Assembly: GCA_019359495.1 (NCBI GenBank)
Contig: JAHHHF010000083.1
Location: 62,001 to 126,000, forward strand
DNA from: Goleter apudmare HA4340-LM2
GTDB lineage: Bacteria; Cyanobacteriota; Cyanobacteriia; Cyanobacteriales; Nostocaceae
Reading direction: 5' to 3'
DNA: 64,000 nucleotides
Of the stretch, positions 54,010 to 63,734 are shown piece after piece (the first letter of the stretch is position 1; every line of letters begins with the position of its first letter). The position numbers and the translations under genes are program-made. Under the pieces are notes generated by a model. It saw nothing but the letters and a program-made list of their open reading frames with translations. It ran no database searches and was not told where the DNA came from.

Positions 54010-55971
54010 ATGATGGTGAAAATGCTGAATAGTTGCCTACAAAAATATCACACTGCGATCGCTCTAATTAGTAAAAGTAATTTTTTCTACAATAGTGTCT
54101 CGCCGATACTCTCAGTAGCATTGTGCTTATATACGATCAGTGCTACCAGTGCCCAACAGACCCCAACACCTCCTTTAACCGGAGTCCTCTCCTCAGGTAA
54201 TCAAATTTCTCTCAACGGTCGGACATTATCAGGGGCTTGGTTGCAACAGCCTGGAACTACTGGTAAGGTGACAACTCATCTCAGCGATGGTGTATTAAGG
54301 CAATTAATTGGAGTAGACCTGTTAAGTAGTAGCAATCCAATCAAGCAACCAGTAGAGTGGTTTTCCTCAGCCACAAAGCCAATGGTTTTAGCTGCAAAGT
54401 TATTGGGAGGATATCGCTATCTCGATATTACTAGTTTTTCTCAAATAGCAGGATGGCAGATCCAAACTAATGGCAATACTTTAGTGATTGTCACACCGGG
54501 AGTCGTGGTCAAAGATATTCTTCCGGAGCAAGCATCCTCTAGCAACCGCATCACTATAAATTTAGATCGCCCCACCCCTTGGCAAATCACCCAAGGGTTA
54601 CCAATCACCGCACTTTCCGATCCTGATACCTTAACCCCAAAAGTTTCTACCCTGCCTAATAGAGAGTGGAAAATTACCCTAGATGGTATAGCTGACCCCA
54701 GTTTGCTCCAACGCTATACACCCCTACCGCCCATATCACCACCAACACCCCTCCCTAACCTGCTCAAACAATTATCACCAGCAGCCACCCCAGAACCACT
54801 AATTAGAAAAGTAGAGGTAGTTAAAAATCAAACAGTTATTAGTTTAAGTGTGCCTTTTGGACAATCTCCTCGAATTACCACTTTAGCTAACCCCCATCGC
54901 CTCATAGTTGATATCCGACCCGATGCACTAGTAGAGCGAAATATTACTTGGGCACCAGGATTACACTGGCGGCAAAAGTTTATCAATTTAGGCACAGAAC
55001 GCTTTCCCATTGTTTGGCTAGAAATTAATCCCAAAACCATTGGGTTAACACTGAAACCAATCGTTAGTAACTCTGATGCCGCAGTAGGAACAGCACCACT
55101 AATTCAAACAGCACAAAAATATTTAGCAGTAGCAGCCATTAATGCTGGTTTCTTCAACCGCAATAATCGCTTACCTTTAGGTGCATTGCGTCGGGATGGA
55201 CAATGGTTGTCAGGGCCGATACTCAACCGAGGAGCGATCGCCTGGAATAATTCTGGGCAATTTTACTTAAACCGCCTTGCCTTAGAAGAAACACTTACTA
55301 CTCCTAATAACCTACGGTTGCCAATCCTGTTCCTCAATAGTGGCTACGTGCAAAGCGGTATTGCTCGCTACACCCAAGATTGGGGGACAACCTATACGCC
55401 CCTGACAGACAACGAAATTATCGTTGTCATTGAGAACAACCAAGTAACCAATCAATTACCAGGCGGTAAAGCTGGTGCAACCAACCTTGCCATTCCTCTA
55501 GATGGCTACTTATTAACCTTACGTGGGAATGCTGCTAGTACTGCTGCACAGTTGCCCAGAGGGACAGTAGTCAATCTTACTAGCGCCACTACCCCTACAG
55601 ATTTCAGTCGCTACCCCCATATCGTCGCCGCAGGGCCATTGTTAGTCCAAAATCGTCAAATTGTTCTCAATGCGAAAAGTGAAAAATTCAGTGATGCTTT
55701 TATCGCAGGAAAAGCCATTCGTAGTGGCATCTGCACAACTACTACAGGTAAATTGATGATTGCTGCTGTGCATAATCGTGCTGGTGGTGCTGGCCCTACC
55801 CTGGCAGAACACGCTCAACTAATGCAGCTTCTAGGATGTGTAAATGCTCTCAATTTAGACGGTGGTAGTTCTACTAGTCTTTACTTGGGGGGACAATTAC
55901 TAGACCGTTCTCCTAGTACTGCGAGTCGTGTTCATAACGGCATTGGCATTTTTTTACAACAGAAGCAATAA
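54010..55971 (+). CDS. Exported protein with AMIN-like and phosphodiester glycosidase (NAGPA) domains
   Basis: A 653-residue protein with a signal peptide (residues of about 25-47; VSPILSVALCLYTISATSAQ). The N-terminal half (GVLSSGNQISLNGRTLSGAW, then LGGYRYLDITSFSQIAGWQ) is like copper-amine-oxidase-N or AMIN-type beta domains. Residues of about 275-320 (VEVVKNQTVISLSVPF) are AMIN-like and may bind peptidoglycan. The C-terminal part from about residue 370 is an NAGPA (PF09992) phosphodiester glycosidase domain with AAINAGFFNR, GPLLVQNRQIVLNAK and the ending LDGGSSTSLYLGGQL. It may remodel a cell-wall or exopolysaccharide phosphodiester. Monocistronic. Confidence 0.87.
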   Translation: MMVKMLNSCLQKYHTAIALISKSNFFYNSVSPILSVALCLYTISATSAQQTPTPPLTGVLSSGNQISLNGRTLSGAWLQQPGTTGKVTTHLSDGVLRQLIGVDLLSSSNPIKQPVEWFSSATKPMVLAAKLLGGYRYLDITSFSQIAGWQIQTNGNTLVIVTPGVVVKDILPEQASSSNRITINLDRPTPWQITQGLPITALSDPDTLTPKVSTLPNREWKITLDGIADPSLLQRYTPLPPISPPTPLPNLLKQLSPAATPEPLIRKVEVVKNQTVISLSVPFGQSPRITTLANPHRLIVDIRPDALVERNITWAPGLHWRQKFINLGTERFPIVWLEINPKTIGLTLKPIVSNSDAAVGTAPLIQTAQKYLAVAAINAGFFNRNNRLPLGALRRDGQWLSGPILNRGAIAWNNSGQFYLNRLALEETLTTPNNLRLPILFLNSGYVQSGIARYTQDWGTTYTPLTDNEIIVVIENNQVTNQLPGGKAGATNLAIPLDGYLLTLRGNAASTAAQLPRGTVVNLTSATTPTDFSRYPHIVAAGPLLVQNRQIVLNAKSEKFSDAFIAGKAIRSGICTTTTGKLMIAAVHNRAGGAGPTLAEHAQLMQLLGCVNALNLDGGSSTSLYLGGQLLDRSPSTASRVHNGIGIFLQQKQ

Positions 55972-56441
55972 ATAATTCTAAATTCCTCCATAAGCTCTTA
56001 CCTCAGTGTTCTCAGTGCCACTGGGGTTATATAAAATCACTTTTTAACCGCAGAGGAGGACACTTGCTTAGGTGGCTACTCTACGAGTTCTCCTCTGGAG
56101 TACCCGCAGGCTGCAAAGTGTTTGTCGCGCAGAAAGCACAGAGAAAAAAAGAGATTTTTTGAGTCACCTTGAAAGGGCTAGCCGCTCCGGCTAGACTCTT
56201 GACAAATTACCAATGACTAAGATTCTTTAAAGTTTTGAATAAGGCATCATTGTGCTTAATTAAAGACTTGATGTAGCCACAATTGTTTGCTTAAGGATCT
56301 TTTACAGTACGAAGGCTGATTCCCCTATCTTTGGCCAGGTGGCAACAAATTACTGGTTTTCACGGTTGCAACATTAGGTCAGAGTTTTCCATCAATGGTT
56401 AAGAGTACAGACGGTTTGTTATGTCTTTAAGTGAGGTAATT
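55972..56441. other. Intergenic region with repeat fragments
   Basis: No gene. It contains a GTGGCTACTCTACGAG repeat (about 56074-56089) also present inside the composite element at 2224-2609. Confidence 0.5.
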
Positions 56442-56870
56442 ATGGCTCCATATCAAGAAACAACACAAATTCAAACTCTGCCCCTACCTCTTGCCGTCAC
56501 TCCTAGAGGCGTTGCTGCAACCGAGTTGCGTCCTTGGGGTTCTTTCACAGTTTTGGAAGAAGGGCGCGGATACAAAATTAAACGCATTGAAGTTAAGCCT
56601 GGACATCGCCTGAGTTTACAAATGCATCACCACCGGAGCGAACACTGGATTGTGGTTTCTGGCACAGCCAGGGTTGTTTGTGGTGAAACAGAGGTGTTAT
56701 TGAGCAATAATCAATCAACCTATGTCCCCCAATGTACAACTCATCGCCTAGAGAATCCTGGTGTGATTCCCTTGGTCTTGATTGAAGTGCAAAATGGAGA
56801 ATACCTAGGAGAAGATGATATCATTCGTTTTCAGGATGATTATGCCCGTACGGAAAATAAAAACCGTTAA
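56442..56870 (+). CDS. Cupin domain protein like the C-terminus of type II mannose-6-phosphate isomerase
   Basis: A 142-residue protein from the ATG at 56442, which has GAGG five bases upstream; the listed ATG at 56421 lacks a ribosome-binding site. The cupin motifs are visible: RPWGSFTVLEEGRGYKIKRI, PGHRLSLQMHHHRSEHWIVV, ENPGVIPLVLIEVQNGEYLG. These match the isomerase half of bifunctional GMP/PMI enzymes, without the guanylyltransferase half. It would interconvert fructose-6-P and mannose-6-P and feed GDP-mannose to glycans, in line with the glycosyltransferases upstream. Metal ligands His/His/Glu are in HHHRSEHW. Confidence 0.85.
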   Translation: MAPYQETTQIQTLPLPLAVTPRGVAATELRPWGSFTVLEEGRGYKIKRIEVKPGHRLSLQMHHHRSEHWIVVSGTARVVCGETEVLLSNNQSTYVPQCTTHRLENPGVIPLVLIEVQNGEYLGEDDIIRFQDDYARTENKNR

Positions 56871-57113
56871 ATCCTGACAGAGGCTTTCAAGGTAATAAAT
56901 CCTCTATTTTTAGTTTTGACGCTGATTAAAAGGCAACGAAGCAGGAGGCTAATACAGGTGGGGCTGAAACTCATACTTGTATTTGATACTTCTGAACCGG
57001 CATTTATCTAGGTAGAAAAAAGAGCATTCATCTTGCCTTTTCTCCTCTGATTTTTTTGTCATCCCATCTGTAATATGGGAAATAGAGTTTTCAATTTCCC
57101 ATTTCAGAATTTC

Positions 57114-57440
57114 ATGATTAACTTGAGTCCGTCTGCTACAAGTGAAATTGGGCGATTGCAGTCAAAGCAGCAAATCAACGTCTTCTTTCGTTTGGCAATT
57201 AAGCCTGGTGGTTGTTCCGGGTGGTTTTACGAAATGTCTTTTGACCAAACGGTAGCAACTAGCGATCGCATTTTTAATTTCAACGGCATCCAATTAGTCA
57301 TCGACACTAACAGCCTAGAATATGCTAGCGGTTTGACAGTAGATTATTCAGAAGACTTAATGGGCGGTGGTTTTCGCTTTCACAACCCCCAGGCGATCGC
57401 TACCTGTGGCTGTGGCAATTCCTTCGCAATTAGTCAATAG
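57114..57440 (+). CDS. A-type iron-sulfur carrier (IscA/HesB family)
   Basis: A 108-residue protein from the ATG at 57114 (MINLSPSATSEIGRL). The in-frame ATG at 57075 adds 13 residues not seen in the family. Three cysteines in the standard pattern bind the cluster: Cys34 in KPGGCSGWFYEM, Cys98 and Cys100 in ATCGCGNSFAIS. DYSEDLMGGGFRFHNPQAIA is the conserved segment. It carries or assembles Fe-S clusters in the cytoplasm. The gene lies just upstream of the str operon promoter; no other Fe-S genes are near. Confidence 0.9.
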   Translation: MINLSPSATSEIGRLQSKQQINVFFRLAIKPGGCSGWFYEMSFDQTVATSDRIFNFNGIQLVIDTNSLEYASGLTVDYSEDLMGGGFRFHNPQAIATCGCGNSFAISQ

Positions 57441-57488
57441 TCATTGGTCATTTGTAGTTTGCCACAAATGACCAACTACAAATAACAA

Positions 57489-57518
57489 TTGACATAAAAT
57501 CATAAAAAAAGATATAAT
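57489..57518 (+). promoter_or_regulatory. Consensus promoter of the str operon
   Basis: TTGACA (57489-57494) and TATAAT (57513-57518) match the sigma-70 consensus fully with an 18-base spacer. The rpsL start codon is 50 bases downstream. A group 1 or 2 sigma promoter for high-level expression is expected. Confidence 0.85.
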
Positions 57519-57567
57519 TAGGATTTGTTAAAACTTAGACCCTAAGCAGCTTCACGCGCTGTAACTC

Positions 57568-57951
57568 ATGCCAACAATACAGCAGCTCATACGTAATGAA
57601 CGCGAAAAAGCGCGTCAGAAAACCAAGTCCCCAGCTCTGAAACAATGCCCCCAACGTCGGGGGGTTTGTACCAGAGTATACACAACGACACCTAAAAAGC
57701 CTAACTCAGCCCTTCGCAAAGTCGCAAGGGTAAGGCTGACCTCTGGGTTTGAAGTGACAGCTTATATTCCAGGGATAGGTCACAACTTACAAGAACACTC
57801 AGTAGTAATGATTCGTGGTGGTCGGGTGAAGGACTTACCAGGCGTGAGATACCACATCATCCGTGGCACCCTAGATACAGCCGGAGTCAAAGACCGCAAG
57901 CAAGGCCGCTCCAAATATGGAACCAAGCGCCCGAAAGAAGCGAAAAAATAG
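57568..57951 (+). CDS. rpsL: 30S ribosomal protein S12
   Basis: A 127-residue ribosomal protein of the decoding centre. The sequence is standard: [80 protein letters not shown]. The Lys in KKPNSALRK is the site of streptomycin resistance in other bacteria and is wild type. First gene of the str operon (rpsL, rpsG, fusA, tuf, rpsJ). A consensus promoter lies 50 bases upstream. A 9-base-pair hairpin (CGATTAATC / GATTAATCG, 57960-57983) follows, with no T-run, before a 478-base gap to rpsG. Confidence 0.98.
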   Translation: MPTIQQLIRNEREKARQKTKSPALKQCPQRRGVCTRVYTTTPKKPNSALRKVARVRLTSGFEVTAYIPGIGHNLQEHSVVMIRGGRVKDLPGVRYHIIRGTLDTAGVKDRKQGRSKYGTKRPKEAKK

Positions 57952-58429
57952 GAACTAGGCGATTAATCACACCAGATTAATCGTCTAACCTAAAACTAAA
58001 AGCAATCGCCCCGAAACAGCATTTAGTGCTTGTGTCTGATTTCATAAATCAAGCCACACCCTGCACTGAGCGAGCAAGTGTAGGTGGTAGTTAAGCAAGT
58101 GTAGGTGGTAGTTAGGAAAAAAATCCTGTCAGCGACAGCAGCATTTTAATCTAGAAATTAAGGTTTATAATGTCGTCGCCTTGAGTTCCAGCTTGCAATT
58201 AGCAAGTCAACAGATTAGCAAAGCTGCAACTAGTAGAGAAAAATTGAGTCGGTCTAAGCAGTGGTGAGATAGCTTTGCAGGAGGTTTTGCCTCCATAACA
58301 ACTTCTTTAGCGGGTTACCCCGCCGAAGAAAATGCCATTAGGTGACACCAAAAAAGCTGCCACCGCTTTTAGCTGCCAGTGTCTGATAGCATATAATTTC
58401 GTTGCCAAATCTGAATCTAAGGTTGAAGT
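57952..58429. other. Gap inside the str operon with tandem repeat
   Basis: The stretch between rpsL and rpsG holds a hairpin at 57960-57983, a 20-base sequence GCAAGTGTAGGTGGTAGTTA repeated at 58074 and 58095, and TATAAT at 58394-58399 shortly before rpsG. A second promoter for rpsG is possible; the -35 is poor. Confidence 0.5.
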
Positions 58430-58900
58430 ATGTCTCGTCGTGGTGTTATTCAAAAGCGCCCAGTTCCGTCTGACTCGGTGTACAACAGTCGTCTTGTGAG
58501 CATGATCATCAGACGGATCATGCGTCATGGCAAGAAATCGCTTGCTGCACGCATTGTTTATGATGCGTTGAAAACTATTGAAGAACGCACTGGTAACGGT
58601 GCATTAGAAACCTTTGAAAGGGCAGTGCGAAACGCAACTCCTTTGGTAGAAGTAAAAGCCCGACGCGTTGGCGGTGCAACTTACCAAGTACCAATGGAAG
58701 TACGTTCCGACCGAGGAACAACCCTAGCATTGCGTTGGTTAGTGCAATTTTCTCGGTCTAGACCCGGTCGCACAATGGCGAGTAAACTGGCAAATGAATT
58801 AATGGATGCCGCCAATGAGACTGGAAATGCGATTCGCAAACGGGAAGAAACACACCGGATGGCGGAAGCAAACAAAGCTTTTGCCCACTACCGTTACTAA
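58430..58900 (+). CDS. rpsG: 30S ribosomal protein S7
   Basis: A 156-residue primary 16S rRNA-binding protein that organises the 3' domain of the small subunit. The sequence is typical: [77 protein letters not shown]. Normal length. ATG at 58430. It lies between rpsL and fusA in the usual str order; fusA starts 140 bases later. In E. coli S7 represses this operon; no such leader could be confirmed here. Confidence 0.98.
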   Translation: MSRRGVIQKRPVPSDSVYNSRLVSMIIRRIMRHGKKSLAARIVYDALKTIEERTGNGALETFERAVRNATPLVEVKARRVGGATYQVPMEVRSDRGTTLALRWLVQFSRSRPGRTMASKLANELMDAANETGNAIRKREETHRMAEANKAFAHYRY

Positions 58901-59040
58901 GTGAAGCAGCGATATATCGCGCGCCTGAAATCGGTATATCGCCAATTTACAAAAACAAAGGCGGTTTTCCGTAAAAGTATAGAATCTTAACAAAGAGTAA
59001 TATACAAGATATCATGAGGCAAAAACTATAGGAGGCTACT

Positions 59041-61119
59041 GTGGCACGTACGATCCCGCTAGAGAGAGTACGCAACATCGGTATTGCGGCGCATATAGAT
59101 GCGGGCAAAACAACGACAACAGAGAGAATATTGTTTTACTCTGGGATAATTCATAAAATTGGCGAAGTTCATGAAGGAACTGCCGTAACAGACTGGATGG
59201 ATCAGGAGCGGGAGCGTGGAATTACCATTACCGCTGCTGCTATTAGTACCAGTTGGAAAGATCATCAAATTAACATTATCGATACTCCCGGTCACGTAGA
59301 CTTCACGATTGAAGTTGAGCGTTCCATGCGCGTGTTAGATGGTGTAATCGCAGTATTTTGTTCTGTGGGCGGCGTGCAACCGCAGTCTGAGACAGTGTGG
59401 CGACAAGCAGACCGCTACAAAGTTCCTCGGATCGCTTTCATCAACAAGATGGATCGCACAGGAGCGAACTTCTATAAAGTTCACGAGCAAATGCGCGATC
59501 GCCTGCGGGCAAATGCGATCGCCATTCAACTGCCAATTGGTAGTGAAAACGATTTCCAAGGCATTATCGACTTGGTAAGAAAGCGTGCATATATTTACGC
59601 CAACGACCAAGGAACCGATATTCAAGAAACCGATATTCCAGCAGAAATGCTAGATCAGGTAGAAGAATACCGCGTCAAGCTAGTCGAAGCGGTGTCCGAA
59701 ACCGATGATGCTCTGATGACTAAGTACTTCGATGGCGAAGAACTGACAACAGACGAAATCGCTTTAGCCCTGCGTAAAGGTACAATTGCCGGCACAATCG
59801 TACCCGTACTTTGTGGCTCGGCATTTAAAAACAAAGGCGTACAGTTAATGCTGGATGCCGTCGTTGATTACCTGCCAGCACCAAGCGAAGTACCCCCAAT
59901 TCAAGGCATACTGCCGAATGGCGATACCGTTGAGCGGCGGGCTGATGATAACGAACCTCTGGCGGCTCTGGCATTCAAAATTATGGCTGACCCTTACGGT
60001 CGCCTGACATTTGTTCGTGTTTATTCTGGTGTGTTGAAAAAGGGTAGCTACGTTCTCAATGCTAGCAAGAATAAAAAAGAACGGATTTCTCGCTTAGTTC
60101 TGATGAAGGCAGATGATCGGCAAGATGTCGATGAACTGCGAGCGGGTGATTTGGGAGCAGCCCTAGGATTGAAAGATACCTTGACAGGTGACACTATCTG
60201 TGATGATGGCTCACCAGTGATTCTGGAATCCTTATTCATTCCTGAACCTGTGATCTCGGTAGCGGTTGAACCCAAAACCAAGAACGACATGGATAAGCTA
60301 TCCAAGGCGTTGCAATCTCTCTCCGAAGAAGACCCCACCTTCCGCGTCAACGTTGACCCAGAAACCAACCAAACCGTAATCGCCGGGATGGGAGAACTCC
60401 ACCTAGAAATTCTCGTAGACCGGATGTTACGCGAATTCAAAGTGGAAGCCAATGTCGGTGCGCCACAGGTAGCTTACCGCGAAACGATTCGTAAAACAGT
60501 TACCAACGTGGAAGGCAAGTTCATCCGTCAAAGTGGTGGTAAAGGTCAATACGGTCACGTTGTCATCAATTTGGAACCAGGAGAACCCGGTACTGGCTTT
60601 GAATTCGTCTCGAAAATTGTTGGCGGTGTAGTACCTAAAGAGTACATTGGCCCTGCCGAACAAGGAATGAAAGAAAGCTGCGAATCAGGTATTTTAGCTG
60701 GATATCCGCTAATTGACGTGAAAGCGACGCTAGTTCATGGCTCCTACCACGATGTAGACTCTTCGGAAATGGCTTTCAAAATTGCCGGATCAATGGCACT
60801 GAAAGAAGCTGTGCTCAAAGCTTCACCAGTACTATTAGAGCCTATGATGAAAGTTGAGGTGGAAGTTCCTGAAGACTTTATTGGGAACGTCATTGGCGAC
60901 CTCATCTCCCGTCGGGGGCAGATTGAAAGCCAAAGCACTGAACAGGGACTCGCTAAAGTGGCATCCAAAGTACCACTGGCGACCATGTTTGGCTACGCCA
61001 CCGATATCCGGTCGAAGACCCAAGGTCGGGGTATCTTCACGATGGAGTTCAGCCACTACGAAGAGGTGCCTCGCAGCGTAGCTGAAACTATCATTGCAAA
61101 AAGCAAAGGGAACGCTTAA
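59041..61119 (+). CDS. fusA: Elongation factor G
   Basis: A 692-residue GTPase that moves tRNAs and mRNA during translocation and helps recycle ribosomes. The GTP-binding motifs are in place: [15 protein letters not shown] (G1), DTPGHVDF (G3), NKMD (G4). Switch I contains [11 protein letters not shown]. Domains II-V follow to the end ([20 protein letters not shown]). The start is GTG at 59041 with the strong ribosome-binding site AGGAGG five bases upstream. It is followed 22 bases later by tuf, so both are on one transcript. Confidence 0.98.
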   Translation: MARTIPLERVRNIGIAAHIDAGKTTTTERILFYSGIIHKIGEVHEGTAVTDWMDQERERGITITAAAISTSWKDHQINIIDTPGHVDFTIEVERSMRVLDGVIAVFCSVGGVQPQSETVWRQADRYKVPRIAFINKMDRTGANFYKVHEQMRDRLRANAIAIQLPIGSENDFQGIIDLVRKRAYIYANDQGTDIQETDIPAEMLDQVEEYRVKLVEAVSETDDALMTKYFDGEELTTDEIALALRKGTIAGTIVPVLCGSAFKNKGVQLMLDAVVDYLPAPSEVPPIQGILPNGDTVERRADDNEPLAALAFKIMADPYGRLTFVRVYSGVLKKGSYVLNASKNKKERISRLVLMKADDRQDVDELRAGDLGAALGLKDTLTGDTICDDGSPVILESLFIPEPVISVAVEPKTKNDMDKLSKALQSLSEEDPTFRVNVDPETNQTVIAGMGELHLEILVDRMLREFKVEANVGAPQVAYRETIRKTVTNVEGKFIRQSGGKGQYGHVVINLEPGEPGTGFEFVSKIVGGVVPKEYIGPAEQGMKESCESGILAGYPLIDVKATLVHGSYHDVDSSEMAFKIAGSMALKEAVLKASPVLLEPMMKVEVEVPEDFIGNVIGDLISRRGQIESQSTEQGLAKVASKVPLATMFGYATDIRSKTQGRGIFTMEFSHYEEVPRSVAETIIAKSKGNA

Positions 61120-61141
61120 TTAGAAAAGGAAACGAGGATTC

Positions 61142-62371
61142 ATGGCACGCGCAAAGTTTGAAAGGAATAAACCCCACATCAATATTGGTACTGTTGGCCA
61201 CGTTGACCACGGTAAAACCACATTAACAGCAGCCATCACTATGACTTTGGCGGCTAATGGTCAGGCTGTAGCTAAGGGCTACGACCAAATCGACAACGCA
61301 CCAGAAGAAAAGGCACGGGGTATTACCATCAATACCGCTCACGTTGAGTATGAAACCGCAAATCGGCACTATGCTCACGTAGACTGTCCAGGACACGCCG
61401 ACTATGTGAAGAACATGATTACCGGCGCTGCTCAAATGGATGGAGGTATCCTGGTAGTTGCAGCTACTGATGGACCTATGCCCCAAACCCGCGAACACAT
61501 CCTACTGGCAAAACAGGTAGGCGTTCCCAGCTTGGTTGTCTTCCTGAATAAAGAAGATTTGATGGATGACGAAGAACTGTTGGAACTAGTCGAACTGGAA
61601 CTGCGAGAACTACTTTCCAGCTATGACTTCCCTGGTGATGACATCCCCATTATCAAAGGCTCAGGTCTACAGGCATTGGAAGCTATGACTGCTAACCCCA
61701 AGACACAACGGGGTGAAAATAAATGGGTAGACAAAATCTACGAATTGATGGACGCTGTAGATGCCTACATTCCCACTCCAGAACGGGACGTAGATAAGCC
61801 CTTCTTGATGGCTGTAGAAGACGTGTTCTCCATCACAGGTCGTGGGACTGTTGCCACTGGTCGGATTGAACGGGGTAAAGTTAAAGTTGGTGATAACGTT
61901 GAATTGGTGGGAATTAGAGACACTCGTAACACCACCGTCACCGGCATCGAGATGTTTAAAAAGAGTCTCGAAGAGGGTCTTGCTGGGGATAATGCGGGTG
62001 TACTACTCCGTGGTATCCAAAAAGCTGATATTGAACGGGGTATGGTGCTAGCTAAACCCGGTTCGATTACACCTCACACACAATTTGAAGGTGAAGTGTA
62101 CGTGCTTACCGAAAAAGAAGGTGGTCGCAAGACACCATTTTTCGCTGGCTACCGTCCTCAATTCTACGTACGGACAACCGACGTAACTGGTACTATCAGA
62201 ACCTTTACATCCGATGACGGAAGTGAAGCAGAAATGGTCATGCCAGGCGATCGCATCAAGATGACTGTAGAATTGATCAACCCGATCGCTATTGAGCAAG
62301 GGATGCGCTTCGCTATTCGTGAAGGTGGACGCACCATCGGTGCTGGTGTCGTTTCCAAAATCCTGAAGTAG
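61142..62371 (+). CDS. tuf: Elongation factor Tu
   Basis: A 409-residue GTPase that delivers aminoacyl-tRNA to the ribosome. Motifs are [14 protein letters not shown] (G1), [20 protein letters not shown] (G3 and the following helix) and NKED (G4). Length and domains II/III ([31 protein letters not shown]) are standard for cyanobacteria. The ATG at 61142 lies 22 bases after the fusA stop with an AAACGAGG ribosome-binding site. A strong terminator follows, so expression of tuf is separated from rpsJ in part. Confidence 0.98.
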   Translation: MARAKFERNKPHINIGTVGHVDHGKTTLTAAITMTLAANGQAVAKGYDQIDNAPEEKARGITINTAHVEYETANRHYAHVDCPGHADYVKNMITGAAQMDGGILVVAATDGPMPQTREHILLAKQVGVPSLVVFLNKEDLMDDEELLELVELELRELLSSYDFPGDDIPIIKGSGLQALEAMTANPKTQRGENKWVDKIYELMDAVDAYIPTPERDVDKPFLMAVEDVFSITGRGTVATGRIERGKVKVGDNVELVGIRDTRNTTVTGIEMFKKSLEEGLAGDNAGVLLRGIQKADIERGMVLAKPGSITPHTQFEGEVYVLTEKEGGRKTPFFAGYRPQFYVRTTDVTGTIRTFTSDDGSEAEMVMPGDRIKMTVELINPIAIEQGMRFAIREGGRTIGAGVVSKILK

Positions 62372-62391
62372 CACCTTTTTTCTCTCATAAC

Positions 62392-62433
62392 AAAGGAGCA
62401 GAGATGGTAAATTCCCTCTCTGCTCCTTTATCT
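62392..62433 (+). terminator. Rho-independent terminator after tuf
   Basis: AAAGGAGCAGAGA (62392-62404) and TCTCTGCTCCTTT (62417-62429) form a perfect 13-pair stem, followed by ATCTTCCC. It is 20 bases past the tuf stop. The T-run is partly within the stem. Confidence 0.75.
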
Positions 62434-62520
62434 TCCCTTGACTCACTAAAATGGTGATTAGTTATTTTCTAACTCTCCATTCCCTATTATCCTAATTAAT
62501 CAGAACCAAGAAAACTAAAG

Positions 62521-62838
62521 ATGGCAACTCTACAGCAGCAAAAAATTAGAATTCGCTTACAAGCTTTTGACCGTCGTTTGTTGGATACATCTTGCGAGAA
62601 GATAGTTGATACAGCTAACCGCACTAACGCTACAGCTATAGGCCCTATTCCTTTACCCACAAAACGCAAAATTTATTGTGTACTGCGATCGCCTCACGTA
62701 GATAAAGATTCCCGAGAGCACTTTGAAACCCGCACCCATCGTCGGATTATTGATATTTATCAACCTTCTTCTAAAACTATTGATGCTTTGATGAAACTGG
62801 ATTTGCCATCTGGTGTAGATATTGAAGTTAAGCTTTAA
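62521..62838 (+). CDS. rpsJ: 30S ribosomal protein S10
   Basis: A 105-residue ribosomal protein of the 30S head, also the NusE antitermination factor in other bacteria. Standard sequence: [63 protein letters not shown] at 62521. As in other cyanobacteria rpsJ sits behind tuf, not at the head of the S10 operon. A hairpin with T-run follows at 62908, so it ends the str transcript. Confidence 0.98.
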   Translation: MATLQQQKIRIRLQAFDRRLLDTSCEKIVDTANRTNATAIGPIPLPTKRKIYCVLRSPHVDKDSREHFETRTHRRIIDIYQPSSKTIDALMKLDLPSGVDIEVKL

Positions 62839-62907
62839 TAGCACCAGTCATTAGTCATTAGTTACTGGCAACAGACAAATGACCTTTCTAAGTATGAATA
62901 TTTACCT

Positions 62908-62938
62908 AGCCCTGAGATCAATTTCTTCAGGGCTTTTT
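62908..62938 (+). terminator. Rho-independent terminator after rpsJ
   Basis: AGCCCTGA (62908-62915) pairs with TCAGGGCT (62927-62934) and is followed by TTTTAT. It lies 70 bases after the rpsJ stop and closes the str operon. Confidence 0.85.
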
Positions 62939-63042
62939 ATTAGCTGTGAAACCAATGATAGAATGTAGACAAAGTACGGGAAAAACACAGAAGGCTAAAT
63001 TTTAAAAATTAGATTAAAGATTAAAATTACACCAAAGTACCA

Positions 63043-63693
63043 ATGTCATCTTCTTCTAAAATTGCAGTCCGCGAACTACCTCTGTTCCCGTTACCAGAAG
63101 TAGTACTGTTTCCTAGCCGGCCATTACCCCTACACATCTTTGAATTTCGCTACCGAATCATGATGAACACGATTTTAGAGAGCGATCGCAGGTTCGGGGT
63201 ATTAATGGTCGATCCAGTTAAAGGTACAATTGCAAATATTGGTTGCTGTGCGGAAATCATTCATTATCAGCGACTACCGGACGACCGCATCAAGATGTTA
63301 ACTTTGGGACAGCAGAGGTTCCGTGTTTTAGAATATATTCGTGAAAAGCCATATCGCGTGGGACTGGTAGAGTGGATTGAAGACCAACCACCAACGAAGG
63401 ATTTACGGCCTTTAGCTTCCGAAGTAGAACAACTGCTAAGAGATGTAGTCCGGCTTTCAGCTAAGTTAACCGAACAAAATATTGAACTCCCAGAAGATTT
63501 ACCCGATTTGCCCACAGAGTTATCATACTGGGTAGCCAGCAACCTCTATGGTGTGGCCACAGAACAGCAGGCATTACTAGAAATGCGAGACACGGTGGCT
63601 CGACTAGAACGGGAATCAGAAATATTAACTTCTACTCGGAGTCATTTAGCCGCTCGCACCGTTCTCAAAGACACCTTTAATCAGAAGTTATAA
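63043..63693 (+). CDS. Lon N-terminal (LON substrate-binding) domain protein
   Basis: A 216-residue soluble protein consisting of a stand-alone Lon-N domain. Typical opening: VRELPLFPLPEVVLFPSRPL, then PLHIFEFRYRIMMNTILESD, and the strand GTIANIGCCAEIIHYQRLPD. The C-terminal helical part (LSYWVASNLYGVATEQQALL) completes the domain. There is no ATPase or protease domain. Members are thought to bind unfolded proteins or act as partners of proteases, but the role is not established. ATG at 63043. The convergent pheA end lies 42 bases past the stop. Confidence 0.9.
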   Translation: MSSSSKIAVRELPLFPLPEVVLFPSRPLPLHIFEFRYRIMMNTILESDRRFGVLMVDPVKGTIANIGCCAEIIHYQRLPDDRIKMLTLGQQRFRVLEYIREKPYRVGLVEWIEDQPPTKDLRPLASEVEQLLRDVVRLSAKLTEQNIELPEDLPDLPTELSYWVASNLYGVATEQQALLEMRDTVARLERESEILTSTRSHLAARTVLKDTFNQKL

Positions 63694-63734
63694 GCCAATA
63701 ATTAACGGCTTTATCTAAAATATTGACCGTGGAA

